From positions 1 to 39,277 of the forward strand of contig JAFGPJ010000397.1 of assembly GCA_016936275.1 (NCBI GenBank): DNA of 39,277 nt, read 5' to 3'. The stretch's first letter is position 1. The number at the start of each line of letters is the position of its first letter. The stretch comes from Sedimentisphaerales bacterium. Its GTDB lineage: Bacteria > Planctomycetota > Phycisphaerae > Sedimentisphaerales > Anaerobacaceae. A model generated the notes under the pieces. That model was not told where the DNA came from. It did not search any database and was given only the letters and a program-made list of their open reading frames with translations. Shown here piece by piece: positions 1-16,452 of the stretch. Both the position numbers and the translations under genes were made by a program.

Positions 1-97
1 ACAAATCGGGATCGCTGTGCAATCTTCTTTGCCAGCCTCGTCCTCACAACGGCCTAAACCTGAACATAAAATCTTAAAGTGCTCTAGATATTATTTA
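1..97. other. Window-edge intergenic sequence
   Basis: These 97 bases lie downstream of the GH31 gene. I see no convincing ORF, hairpin with a T-run or RNA gene here. The GH31 transcript probably ends in or beyond this stretch. Confidence 0.5.
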
Positions 98-2899
98 TTA
101 TTCACCAGCCTTCTTTGATAGTGCGGAAACTTTTACAGATTTACCATCATAATGTACTTCCGCATCCGCGGTTTTAATTGGAGCGATTCCGGCGCCGTGA
201 TTGGAGCTTACCCACACAATTCTGAATGTGCGCTTCTCGACCATACCCGGAAATTTCCCTTTACGCTTGCCAATTGTCAGTTCCCTTTTTTGTTCATCCC
301 AACGGATTGGAATTTCAGCATAAGTACCCTTCTCATAGTTGTAATTGTCGCCCTCATCCTCATAAAGTGTAAAGGCGCCGTCTGCACCGGGGTAAACACG
401 CAACTCAATTGGCGCATCCGGTTTTTCATCCGCATATTGAATAGCCGGGCCGTAAGGAATTATCGCTCCTGCCCTGACTAACAAAGGCATAGTCTCTATA
501 GGTGCCGCCGCATCGATAGTCTGACCGCCCGTAAAGGATTCACCCGTCCAGAAATCATACCACTTCGTACCTTCAGGCAGATGCACTTCGCGGCTGGACG
601 CTCCTGCCTGGATAACAGGATTGACCATAATCGCAGTGCCGAACATATACTGGTCGGCAATACTATATACCTTCTCATCGTGCCGGAAGTCCATAACCAG
701 CGGACGCATCATCGTGTAATCATTACTTGTAACCTGCCAGGACACCGAATAAATGTACGGCAGCAGGTGGTATCGCAGGCGGTCGTAATCTATCAGAATT
801 TTCTGCGTGGCTTCGTCGAAACGCCACATCTCTTTGGCATGGCTGGTGCCGTGTACGCGGAACATCGGGCAAAACGCCCCGAACTGAAACCATCGCGTAA
901 ACAGCTCAGCATACCTGCTATCGGCGGGATTACCGCTGAAGAAACCGCCGACGTCGGTATTCCAGTACGGTATCCCCGAAGCGCAGAAGTTCAGCCCCGC
1001 CGGAATCTGTTTGGCAAAGATGTCCCAGGTGGCTCCGATGTCACCCGACCAGGTAACAGCGCCGTTACGCTGCAGGCCGGCATACGCAGAACGAGTAAGG
1101 ATAAATACCCGCTTGTGGGGGATGTCGGCACGCTGGCCTTGATAAACACCGCTGCTGTGCATCAGAGGATAGGCATTGTAAACTCTGGCGCCGGAACCTG
1201 CGCCCGTTTTCAAGTCTCTCATCTCGCCCCATTTGCCGCCAAGCTCCGCTTCGCTGGCATCCATCCACCAGCCGTCGAAACCGAGAGAGCCGAGTCTTTC
1301 CTTTATCTGTTTCCAATAGATACGGCGTCCTTCGGGATTAAAAGGGTCATACCACTTGGTTCCGCCCGCTGGGTAAACATTTGTATAAACAGGCGGATAA
1401 ATGGCATCGGCTTTTTCCATCTCGGCGAGATTGTCGGTTTCCAGGTCGAAACGCGGCCAAACAGAAACGATGATATGCGCGTTGGCGTTATGAACGGTCT
1501 TTACCATTTCAGCAGGGTCGGAATAACGTTTCGGGTCAAATTCGTGAGAGCCCCACTGGCCCCCCTGCCAGTATTGCCAATCCTGAATGATACCGTCCAG
1601 CGGAATTTTGCGTTTGCGATATTCAGCCAGAACTCCCAGCAATTCCTCCTGGCTTTTATAGCGCTCTTTGCATTGCCAGAATCCCCACGTCCATTTGGGA
1701 AACATCGGAACGCCGCCGGTAAGCTGCCGGTACGCGGAAATCGCCCGGTCCGGCTCCGGTCCATACATAAAGTAATAATCCACCGCACTGCCCGCTTCGG
1801 ACGACCACACTACAGCCGTTTTTTTCGCCGGCATTTGCCATTCCAGATAAGCCGCTGCGCCGCCCCCGCCCTGGAAAAATTCCATTTTTATGCTGTGTCT
1901 GCTGTTTGCGGCGAAGTTAAACTTTGCACTGAAGGTTTCCACCCCGTGAGTAGTCCAATCGTTAATTACCTGTTTATCGTCAATCCAAACACGCACACCA
2001 TCATCTGTCGATGCGAAAATAGTGTATTCTCCCTCCTCTTGGGCTTCGATAAAACCTGTCCAGCGTACACTGTAATGGTCGTGCGGCACACCGGTAGGCG
2101 GAGTCTGGCTCCACTCGAAATTTACCTCCGAATCTATTCGAGTGTCAATGAGTTCTCTGAAATTCTCTCCCCTGTAATATCGCGCGGTCAAACCACCGGG
2201 TTTACCTTCTTCATCATAAAGGCAACCTGACGGAATAATCTGTTTTTGGCCTGCACCTAAGCCCACGTTGGTTACTGCTGGATTGTCCCACAAGACAGCA
2301 TAACCTTTGGACGAAAGCAGAACCGGCACAGCAACTTCCATATTCTTTTGCTGCAGATGCACGTTCGTCCCGACGTAATTCATAGCCCCCTGCTGATGCT
2401 GGCCCAGTCCGTAAATAGCCTCTCCCCGGCCAAGCTCGAATTCCTGCTCTATACTATATGTTGCCTCGCCGCCAACCGTCGCCAGCTTTATGGAAGTGCC
2501 GTTTTCAGATTCAGCAAGAATTACTTCTCCTTTTGAATTCAGCAAACGAACTCGTCCGGTCGCTTTATCAACCTGCGCCTGAATCTGCGAGGTTTTCAGC
2601 AGAATGTAATCGTCCTTATCCTGAATCCGCCACTTGACATTTTCAGGCTCGGCTATGACAGCTAAGCTCGATTCCTTCGGCAATTCTCGCATTGGAGTAT
2701 GTAGTATGCGGACTATGTTCTCATTCCACACTTCAAGACGTGTCAATCCCCCATCTGTAACTATCGTAAATCCCGTTTTATCTTTGTTCATAACTTTATT
2801 TTTCCCAGGCGCACGATAAGCGGCAACCGTTAAAGAGCTGAACACTCCTGTTCCAATCCAAATAACTACGACGAGAATTATACGCTTGTTTATATCCAT
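98..2899 (-). CDS. GH31 alpha-xylosidase/alpha-glucosidase with inserted PA14 domain
   Basis: This is a secreted family 31 glycoside hydrolase (933 aa) that should release alpha-xylose or alpha-glucose from oligosaccharide ends by a retaining mechanism. The chosen ATG at 2899 has AGAAAGGA seven bases upstream and is followed by a signal peptide (MDINKRIILVVVIWIG). An open frame continues upstream to 2980 but lacks such a site. Domains seen: N-terminal GH31 beta-sandwich, a PA14 domain at about residues 230-358 (LTARYYRG, STDDGVRVWID), the catalytic barrel, and C-terminal beta domains. The nucleophile is D547 in WWMDASE and the likely acid/base is D620 in WSGDIG. PA14 inserted at this place is known from bacterial xyloglucan alpha-xylosidases, so alpha-xylosidase is favoured, but substrate cannot be fixed from sequence. 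It is transcribed divergently from the DUF3616 gene. Confidence 0.9.
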   Translation of the reverse strand: MDINKRIILVVVIWIGTGVFSSLTVAAYRAPGKNKVMNKDKTGFTIVTDGGLTRLEVWNENIVRILHTPMRELPKESSLAVIAEPENVKWRIQDKDDYILLKTSQIQAQVDKATGRVRLLNSKGEVILAESENGTSIKLATVGGEATYSIEQEFELGRGEAIYGLGQHQQGAMNYVGTNVHLQQKNMEVAVPVLLSSKGYAVLWDNPAVTNVGLGAGQKQIIPSGCLYDEEGKPGGLTARYYRGENFRELIDTRIDSEVNFEWSQTPPTGVPHDHYSVRWTGFIEAQEEGEYTIFASTDDGVRVWIDDKQVINDWTTHGVETFSAKFNFAANSRHSIKMEFFQGGGGAAAYLEWQMPAKKTAVVWSSEAGSAVDYYFMYGPEPDRAISAYRQLTGGVPMFPKWTWGFWQCKERYKSQEELLGVLAEYRKRKIPLDGIIQDWQYWQGGQWGSHEFDPKRYSDPAEMVKTVHNANAHIIVSVWPRFDLETDNLAEMEKADAIYPPVYTNVYPAGGTKWYDPFNPEGRRIYWKQIKERLGSLGFDGWWMDASEAELGGKWGEMRDLKTGAGSGARVYNAYPLMHSSGVYQGQRADIPHKRVFILTRSAYAGLQRNGAVTWSGDIGATWDIFAKQIPAGLNFCASGIPYWNTDVGGFFSGNPADSRYAELFTRWFQFGAFCPMFRVHGTSHAKEMWRFDEATQKILIDYDRLRYHLLPYIYSVSWQVTSNDYTMMRPLVMDFRHDEKVYSIADQYMFGTAIMVNPVIQAGASSREVHLPEGTKWYDFWTGESFTGGQTIDAAAPIETMPLLVRAGAIIPYGPAIQYADEKPDAPIELRVYPGADGAFTLYEDEGDNYNYEKGTYAEIPIRWDEQKRELTIGKRKGKFPGMVEKRTFRIVWVSSNHGAGIAPIKTADAEVHYDGKSVKVSALSKKAGE

Positions 2900-3202
2900 T
2901 CCAAAATCCTTTCTATTTATGTCGTTCATAACAATTGAAAGCATTGTACCCGAAGACAAAACTAATATCCAAAAAAACATCTTTCTATTCTGCCTTTTTA
3001 TTGTTTAGCGACGTGCAGCTGCTGTATATTCGTAACATCTTTAAGATAAAGGGCTTATGGCTGCCCAAGCCGGGACTTATTGCAGTTTACTAACGCTTGA
3101 GTTATAATCATTACAGGCCGACCGGCAGTTTGGCTAATAATGTCTCTGTAGCGTGTGCGGTGATGCGCATTTATTTGGATATTCCAAGGTGAAATAAAAA
3201 CA
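2900..3202. other. Divergent intergenic region (303 bp) between GH31 and DUF3616 genes
   Basis: This gap separates two divergent genes. It holds a good plus-strand promoter (3080-3108) and the ribosome binding site AAGGTGA for the DUF3616 gene. For the minus-strand GH31 gene only a weak candidate is visible (TACAAT at 2943-2948 without a well-spaced -35). I see no tRNA, riboswitch or clear operator palindrome. Confidence 0.5.
3080..3108 (+). promoter_or_regulatory. Sigma70-type promoter upstream of DUF3616 gene
   Basis: A -35 box TTGCAG (3080-3085) and a perfect -10 box TATAAT (3103-3108) are separated by 17 bases. Transcription would start near 3115, giving a leader of about 88 bases before the ATG at 3203. 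Confidence 0.6.
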
Positions 3203-4288
3203 ATGAAAACAGTGTTATTATATTGTTCACTTTTTTTGATGGCTGGCGTTGCTGAAAGTAGTAACCATGCCGATCTTGTTTTTTATGGGACCAGTGACAC
3301 TTCGGCTGGCGTGGCTTTGAATGAGAATATGTTTGTAGCAGCAGACGATGAAAACAATATTATCAGAGTTTACAAAACGGATTCCACCACCGGGCCGATT
3401 TGCAGTTATGACCTGACAATGTTACTCGATGTCGATCCTAATTACCCCGAGGCTGATATTGAAGGGGCAACAATAATCGGCAATCGGATATATTTTATTA
3501 CCTCTCACGGAAGAAACAAAGACGGCAAGATGCGTCCGGGCCGATACCAGTTTTTCGCTCTCTCATTCAAGATAGAAAATCAAACTGTTATTTTCAGCCC
3601 CGTTGGTACTGTATGCAAAACACTGGTTAACGAGCTTGTTGACTCAGTTAAAATATCAGGCATGGATTTAGAGCGTACAGTACAATTTGACGCGAAACTT
3701 GATAAAAAGCAACAGTTAAAGCTCGCACCCAAGAAAAAAGGATTTAATATTGAGGCCCTTTGCGCATCCAGTGACGGCAAAACTATATATATAGGAATGA
3801 GGAATCCACGCTTGTCTATAAACGGCAATCCAGACCGGTATGCTCTTGTCATACCATTGGTTAATCCAGACAAGATAATTGAAAAAGGCCAAAAACCGTT
3901 GTTCGGAGAACCGCTTCTCTGGAACCTCGGAGGATTAGGAATTAGAGGAATGGAGTATTCCGATTTTCACAAGGCATATTTTATTATTGCCGGGCCGCAC
4001 AATGAAAATTCGGAATTTGTCTTGTATAAGTGGTCGGGCATAAAAGAAAGCCAACCTGTTCTCGTCCGAAAAATAGAGGCAGGTAACAACTTTACTCCCG
4101 AAGCATTAGTCCCATTTAAAAATTCCGGCAAACTGCTGCTTCTCAGCGATGACGGAAGTTTGATTGTACCGGTCTCTGATGCTTCCGAATGCATGGAGGA
4201 CGAAATGCTCGACGATAAATCGTGTCTGAACAAACATTTGACAGTACCGGAGAAAAAAACCTTCAGGGCAATGTGGCTTCAGCCGTAA
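3203..4288 (+). CDS. DUF3616 domain protein, exported
   Basis: This 361-residue protein begins with a signal peptide (MKTVLLYCSLFLMAGVAESS), so it is probably periplasmic. The rest resembles the DUF3616 family, which is predicted to form a beta-propeller-like fold and has no assigned reaction. Family-like stretches are GNRIYFITSHGRNKDGK near residue 93, FNIEALCASSDGKTIYIGMRNP near residue 181 and ALVIPLVNP near residue 215. The ATG follows AAGGTGA at about 10 bases. It sits 117 bp before a GH50-like gene on the same strand, but that gene has its own strong promoter. A role in the glycan pathway is only suggested by position. The family call is from memory of motifs. Confidence 0.7.
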   Translation: MKTVLLYCSLFLMAGVAESSNHADLVFYGTSDTSAGVALNENMFVAADDENNIIRVYKTDSTTGPICSYDLTMLLDVDPNYPEADIEGATIIGNRIYFITSHGRNKDGKMRPGRYQFFALSFKIENQTVIFSPVGTVCKTLVNELVDSVKISGMDLERTVQFDAKLDKKQQLKLAPKKKGFNIEALCASSDGKTIYIGMRNPRLSINGNPDRYALVIPLVNPDKIIEKGQKPLFGEPLLWNLGGLGIRGMEYSDFHKAYFIIAGPHNENSEFVLYKWSGIKESQPVLVRKIEAGNNFTPEALVPFKNSGKLLLLSDDGSLIVPVSDASECMEDEMLDDKSCLNKHLTVPEKKTFRAMWLQP

Positions 4289-4327
4289 TTTCCCAAGCTG
4301 CCAGAAAACAGTCAGAGTAAGTAAATA

Positions 4328-4356
4328 TTGACACCGACAAATACTGCCTATATAGT
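4328..4356 (+). promoter_or_regulatory. Strong sigma70-type promoter upstream of GH50-like gene
   Basis: A perfect -35 box TTGACA (4328-4333) and a -10 box TATAGT (4351-4356) are spaced by 17 bases. The predicted start near 4363 leaves a leader of about 43 bases that contains AAAGGGGAAG just before the ATG at 4406. It lies in the 117-bp gap after the DUF3616 gene, so the second gene can be transcribed independently. Confidence 0.7.
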
Positions 4357-4405
4357 TAAGCTCGAGTATGTGTAAACAGTTTTACTCAACTGAAAGGGGA
4401 AGTAA

Positions 4406-6520
4406 ATGAGCTTAAATACACATCATCCCGAACAGCCTGATTACACATCATTTTCACGGCGGGATTTTCTAACCACCCTAACCAGCGGATTGGTCCTTTA
4501 CGGCTGTTCGCGAGCCTTTGGGACTTCACCTGTGCCAGAAGGTTTGACACTGGCGCCGACCAGGCTTGGCTCATTGAAGAGTACAGATGGAGTGAAGCTG
4601 ATTGACGGTGCCCAATGGTATGTCGCCAATGCCGCCGGAGACGGGCTGGAGTACACCTTTGCCAAAGGGGCTTTGGTGGATATTCGTTTCCTGACGTCTA
4701 ATATGCTGCTGGATGGTGAGGACCTGGCCGTATTTAATATAACTCTGCATGAAGGAGCGGACGGGCCGGCCTTTTCCCTGCGATACGGCCTGCTTTGTCA
4801 GTGTTCGGCAAGGCTGCGTTTTCCTCTGAGTCTCGTCGATATGAATCTCTGGCGTGCTGAACGCGAAGGGGCCTGGCTGAAACCACAATGTGACGGCCAG
4901 CGTGTCAATCTGGCCGATGTCGACCGAATGACATTGAAGGTGATTCGAAAAGGGAACCATCCGGTTCGCTGGTGTATGACACCGTTGACAGCAATAAAAA
5001 ATGACGTTGCTGTTATGACCGATCTCGTTTTGCCGAAAGGAAAATTGCTCGACGAGCTGGGACAAAGCGCAACACGCTCGTGGCCCCAAAAGAGTAAAAG
5101 TGTTGAAGAGGTAAACCGGCGGATACAGTCACAACTAAAAGATGCACCTGAACAAAAATGGCCCGGCCAGTTTTCAAAATGGGGCGGCTGGAAAAACAAG
5201 CAGTTCACTGCGACCGGTTTTTTCCGAACGGAATACGACGGCTCGCGATGGTGGCTGGTTGACCCTGACGGTTTCGCATTCTGGTCGGCGGGTGTTGATT
5301 GTGTTCGAGTCGATGAGTCGGCGAACATCAAGGATCTGGAAAGCGCTCTGGCGTGGAAGCCAGACAGACACGGTCCATACGCACCGGCGTATCGTTCGGA
5401 TACTTCCCTTAGTTATATAACAGTTAATATGATTAGGGCACTGGGGCCGGATAAATGGGAACAGGGGTGGGAACAGATCGCACTGGCTCAACTGCGAAAA
5501 ATCGGCTTTAACACTTTCGGCAACTGGTCCGAATGGGACATCGCAAGCCGGGCCGAATTTCCGTATGTTCGTCCGCTGCGTTTTCGTCCGAGACAAACCA
5601 AAAACATCTATCGGGACTTCCCGGATGTCTTCGACCCGGCGTTTGAAAAAGATTCCGCCGATTACGCACGGCAGCTTGCAGACACCACCGAAGACCCCGC
5701 TCTAATCGGATACTTCATGATGAATGAGCCGACATGGGCTTTTTCTTCCGAATTGCCCGCTGTCGGAATGCTGCTCAATACACCGGATTGTCTATCACGA
5801 AAAGCATTAGCCGATTTCCTAAAGCAGCGATACACCACGGACGCGGCATTCGCTGCGGCATGGCAAACTTCAGCTACCTTAGAAAATGCAGCCGGCGGTA
5901 AATGGACCCGGCCGCTGGCCGGCAAAGCCACCGAAGACCTCGAGGCCTTCTCCGAAATAATGGTTAAGCGCCTCTTCGATACCCTGCAGGAACACTGCCG
6001 AAAGGTGGATTCAAAGCACCTGAACCTGGGCATTCGTTACTACACAATTCCGCCTAAATGGGCTATGGAAGGAATGAAAACGTTCGATGTGTTCAGTATG
6101 AATTTCTATCGGGATAAAATCCCCTCAGACGCCGTGAAAAAAATCCATGAAGAACTGAAAATGCCGGTCATAATCGGTGAATGGCACTTTGGAGCACTGG
6201 ATGCCGGCATGCCGGCTTCGGGTATCGGCAGGGTCGCTACCCAGGCTGACCGCGGCAAGGCATACCGCATCTACCTCGAAGATGCCGCCGCCAATCCGTA
6301 CTGTGTCGGCACACACTGGTTTATTCTCTACGACCAGTCGGCACTGGGACGTTTCGATGGAGAAAATTACAACATAGGCTTTTTCGATGTTTGCAGCCGG
6401 CCCTATGAGCCGTTATGTGACGCAGCACGAAAAAGCCATGAAGCCCTGTATGACATCGCCTCCGGAATACAGGTTCCTTACAGCGACGCCCCTCAATACC
6501 TGGACAAAGTATTTCTGTAA
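4406..6520 (+). CDS. GH50-like (agarase-related) glycoside hydrolase, Tat lipoprotein
   Basis: This 704-residue enzyme belongs to clan GH-A and looks most like family 50, whose characterised members are beta-agarases. The N-terminus carries a twin-arginine motif SRRDFL (about residues 18-23) followed by a hydrophobic stretch ending in VLYGC, a lipobox, so it is likely a Tat-exported lipoprotein. A non-catalytic N-terminal beta domain (to about residue 230) is followed by the barrel. Diagnostic segments are GFFRTEYDGSRWWLVDPDG near residue 270, the acid/base E441 in MMNEPTW, and the nucleophile E592 in GEWHFG. The C-terminal part (ANPYCVGTHWF, FDGENYNIGFFD) also matches family 50. The ATG has AGGGGAAG close upstream. 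A second GH50-like gene lies at 24490-26592. Agar as substrate is not shown; other galactans are possible. It converges on the downstream GH2 gene with only 15 bases between stops. Confidence 0.8.
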   Translation: MSLNTHHPEQPDYTSFSRRDFLTTLTSGLVLYGCSRAFGTSPVPEGLTLAPTRLGSLKSTDGVKLIDGAQWYVANAAGDGLEYTFAKGALVDIRFLTSNMLLDGEDLAVFNITLHEGADGPAFSLRYGLLCQCSARLRFPLSLVDMNLWRAEREGAWLKPQCDGQRVNLADVDRMTLKVIRKGNHPVRWCMTPLTAIKNDVAVMTDLVLPKGKLLDELGQSATRSWPQKSKSVEEVNRRIQSQLKDAPEQKWPGQFSKWGGWKNKQFTATGFFRTEYDGSRWWLVDPDGFAFWSAGVDCVRVDESANIKDLESALAWKPDRHGPYAPAYRSDTSLSYITVNMIRALGPDKWEQGWEQIALAQLRKIGFNTFGNWSEWDIASRAEFPYVRPLRFRPRQTKNIYRDFPDVFDPAFEKDSADYARQLADTTEDPALIGYFMMNEPTWAFSSELPAVGMLLNTPDCLSRKALADFLKQRYTTDAAFAAAWQTSATLENAAGGKWTRPLAGKATEDLEAFSEIMVKRLFDTLQEHCRKVDSKHLNLGIRYYTIPPKWAMEGMKTFDVFSMNFYRDKIPSDAVKKIHEELKMPVIIGEWHFGALDAGMPASGIGRVATQADRGKAYRIYLEDAAANPYCVGTHWFILYDQSALGRFDGENYNIGFFDVCSRPYEPLCDAARKSHEALYDIASGIQVPYSDAPQYLDKVFL

Positions 6521-6535
6521 AATAATAACAGGCGT

Positions 6536-10731
<4,196 letters not shown>

Positions 10732-13122
10732 TTACTTTTCGCCAAGACCGTCAAACAATGTTTTTCGAGCGTAGATACGGTAATCCTTGATCCGTCCGTT
10801 TCGGCTGTCGGCCCGCGGCAGATAAAGCAACGCCGACACATCCTGCACCTTGCCCAAATCAAGCACCAGGTGATGCGGATGCGGCGGTGTGCTGCCGCCC
10901 TCCCACTGCGTATGCCACATTGTTACCGGCTGGTCATCGATTACGTTATCTGCACCGCCGGACTGACCAACCAACTCCTCGCTGTCGGCATAAACCACCT
11001 TCCATGAATTGCGGTCGATTTTCCGGCCCGCGGCATCGAGCATGTGAATTTCCGCAATCGACGCATATTGGTCATTGGCCTGAGAGTTCAGTGTTTCAAT
11101 ACAAATATACCGCGTCTGGACTGTCCTGCCGAAATTCGCTTTCTGCTCGGTCGCTCCCGGCTTAAAAGAACTTTCGACAACAACGTCTTTCACGTCGAGT
11201 TTTACGCTCTGCCCCGGTTTGCGATAGTATTTCAAATTGACTGCTGTCTGAAGCTCATAAACCGGTTCGGTCAGGCCTTTAACTGTATAATGCCCGCGCG
11301 GTTCAATATCAAGCACGATGATTTCGTTGACTCCTTTCTTCAGCCAGCAGCCAGGCATGTAAAGTGTCTGCTGCGGCCCGATTTGCCAGTATCGACCGAG
11401 ATTGTACCCGTTGACCCAAACCATGCCTTTGCCCCAGCCGCGCATGTCCAGAAACGTGTCGCCGGTCTTATCGATGTTAAACGTCGCTTTATAGAAATAC
11501 GGCATCTCATCTTGGGGCGATTCAACGGCCTCAAATGTCAACCCGCTCAAATCATCCAGCTCAAATGAATACATTTCCCAGCCCGCCGCAGCGGGCAAGC
11601 CGCTCAATACTTCATTATTTAGTTTTACCTCACCGGCAATACCCTTGCGGTCTGTAATCAAGTTACGGGAAAAGTTCAGATGCCCCATATTCTCAACCAG
11701 CACATCCAGCATAACGACACCATCGCCGATATCGACTCTTAATCTTCGTTGGTTATCCAGCCGCCTATCCAGCGTCCCGACACGTTTGCCGTCGAGCATC
11801 ACGAACGCCCGGTCCTTGACCGTCGCGAATTCAAGCGTGCCGCTCTTAGGGCCTTTGATATGTGTGCGATATAACATCAGCCCCTGTGCCTGATCCAGCG
11901 CTTCCATATACGTAGGAGTTTCCACCTTGCAGGGCTTTGTTTGTAACTGCATAAATGATGCCATCTGTGTCATCTTAATTTCCGGAATCTCAATGCGTCC
12001 TATCGGTTCCGGCAGTTCGGGCAGCTTTGTCCCTTCCGGCAGATGCTTCAAGATTACATCACGAAATTCATAAAACTTTTCAGCAGGGTTGCCCGCCTCG
12101 TGAAGATTCGCTGAGTAGTCATAGCTGGTCGTATCGCAACTGTATTTACCCGACCAGTTCGCACCTGCGGTAAATCCCCAGTTCGTTCCGCCGACGAACA
12201 TATACAGATTAAACGATATCCCGTTTTCCAGCATCCAGTCGATAAGCTTGGCTTTTTCAGCGCCGCTGGTTGTGTGATGCGGCGCTCCCCAGTGGTCGAA
12301 CCATCCCGTCCAGAACTCGCCGGACATCCGCGGCAAATCCGGATAGAACCGGTCAAACTGCTCAAAAGCCCATTGTGGATTGTCACCGAAATTCATTGTC
12401 GACAGCACGCCATCCAGATGTCCCCCTTTTATGGTATCATCGCGAGGCCAGTCACAGCGGATGAGCACCACATCGCTGAATGCCGCAGCCGTCTGGTCCT
12501 TGATCGTTTCATAATATTTGCGGTCCTCGCCGAAAACGGCATACTCGTTCTCAACCTGCACCATGATAATCGGACCGCCCTTAGAAGCCTGCAGCGGCGC
12601 GAGCTGCTTGCCGACTTCTTTCAGGTAACGCCCCGTCGCTTCGGTAAATTTTGGGTCGCTGGTACGCACTTCCATATTAGGGTCTTTCAAAAGCCACGGC
12701 GGCAGTCCGCCAAAATCCCACTCCGAACAAACATAAGGACTTGGCCGTACGATTACCCACAGTCCTTCTTCCTGAGCGACCCGGCAGAATTGGGCCACAT
12801 CAAGATTGCCGGAAAAATCAAACTCGCCGGGCGTTTTCTCATGCGCATTCCAGAATACATAAGTACTGATAGTATTGAGTCCCATCGCACGGGCCTTTTT
12901 CATGCGGTCACGCCAGTAAGCCCTTGGAATACGCGGATAGTGAACTGAGCCGGAAATAATGACCGCCGGTTTTCCGTCAAAAACAAAATTGCGTCCCTCG
13001 AACCCGAATTTCGGCTGCGGCTGTCCCTGCGGATTCGGAGCCGGCGCAACAGGCACCGAACCGGCATACGCCAAAGCACAGAGGATTAACGTCGAGATAC
13101 AATGCAATTGGATTTCTTTCAT
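10732..13122 (-). CDS. GH35 beta-galactosidase, exported
   Basis: This 796-residue protein is a family 35 retaining beta-galactosidase with a signal peptide (MKEIQLHCISTLILCALAYA, cleavage near AYA-GS). The barrel occupies about residues 35-365 and shows the family signature at its start (SGSVHYPRIP, WNAHEKTPGEFDF). The acid/base is E193 in VENEYAVFG and the nucleophile is E269 in GEFWTGWFDHWG. Beta-sandwich domains follow, including MRGWGKGMVWVNGYNLGRYW, typical of the galactose-binding domain of the family. The last 130 residues resemble an F5/8 type C module (TMWHTQW, LYLPRADSRNGRIKDYRIY) that ends soon after its late strand. It starts six bases after the stop of the upstream GH2 gene, so the two are surely co-transcribed. 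No strong Shine-Dalgarno is seen, which fits translational coupling. Confidence 0.94.
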   Translation of the reverse strand: MKEIQLHCISTLILCALAYAGSVPVAPAPNPQGQPQPKFGFEGRNFVFDGKPAVIISGSVHYPRIPRAYWRDRMKKARAMGLNTISTYVFWNAHEKTPGEFDFSGNLDVAQFCRVAQEEGLWVIVRPSPYVCSEWDFGGLPPWLLKDPNMEVRTSDPKFTEATGRYLKEVGKQLAPLQASKGGPIIMVQVENEYAVFGEDRKYYETIKDQTAAAFSDVVLIRCDWPRDDTIKGGHLDGVLSTMNFGDNPQWAFEQFDRFYPDLPRMSGEFWTGWFDHWGAPHHTTSGAEKAKLIDWMLENGISFNLYMFVGGTNWGFTAGANWSGKYSCDTTSYDYSANLHEAGNPAEKFYEFRDVILKHLPEGTKLPELPEPIGRIEIPEIKMTQMASFMQLQTKPCKVETPTYMEALDQAQGLMLYRTHIKGPKSGTLEFATVKDRAFVMLDGKRVGTLDRRLDNQRRLRVDIGDGVVMLDVLVENMGHLNFSRNLITDRKGIAGEVKLNNEVLSGLPAAAGWEMYSFELDDLSGLTFEAVESPQDEMPYFYKATFNIDKTGDTFLDMRGWGKGMVWVNGYNLGRYWQIGPQQTLYMPGCWLKKGVNEIIVLDIEPRGHYTVKGLTEPVYELQTAVNLKYYRKPGQSVKLDVKDVVVESSFKPGATEQKANFGRTVQTRYICIETLNSQANDQYASIAEIHMLDAAGRKIDRNSWKVVYADSEELVGQSGGADNVIDDQPVTMWHTQWEGGSTPPHPHHLVLDLGKVQDVSALLYLPRADSRNGRIKDYRIYARKTLFDGLGEK

Positions 13123-13127
13123 AACTG

Positions 13128-16343
<3,216 letters not shown>

Positions 16344-16364
16344 CTATAAGCTACAACAACTCAA

Positions 16365-16392
16365 TTTATAGCTAAGTAAATGCCGATTTCAA
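16365..16392 (-). promoter_or_regulatory. Candidate internal promoter upstream of GH2-GH35 pair
   Basis: On the minus strand TTGAAA (16387-16392) and TATAAA (16365-16370) are spaced by 16 bases, in the 124-bp gap after GH29. The sequence AATTGAGTTG occurs twice here, just upstream of the -35 and downstream of the -10, and might be a regulator site. The stretch is A+T-rich, so chance is not excluded. Confidence 0.4.
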
Positions 16393-16452
16393 CTCAATTT
16401 TTCGTCATTCTATCCCTGTTTTCCTTGAGTAATCAGCCCTAAAACTCTACGG

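Noticed and set aside
581-2230. Long plus-strand open frame (549 codons) opposite the GH31 gene
   Set aside because: It is the antisense of a clear GH31 coding sequence, has no recognisable domain and no ribosome binding site; long antisense frames are common in G+C-biased codons.
2900-2980. Upstream start of the GH31 gene at 2980
   Set aside because: The ATG at 2899 has a good Shine-Dalgarno and places a signal peptide at the N-terminus; the upstream extension would bury it.
6521-6535. Bidirectional terminator between the convergent GH50-like and GH2 genes
   Set aside because: Only a weak A+T hairpin (AAATAA/TTATTT) is visible in and around the 15-bp gap, so I cannot support it.
10732-11000. 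Frameshift truncating the F5/8C-like module of GH35
   Set aside because: The sequence beyond the stop does not continue the domain in any frame, and similar GH35 proteins can end near this strand; a natural end is more likely.
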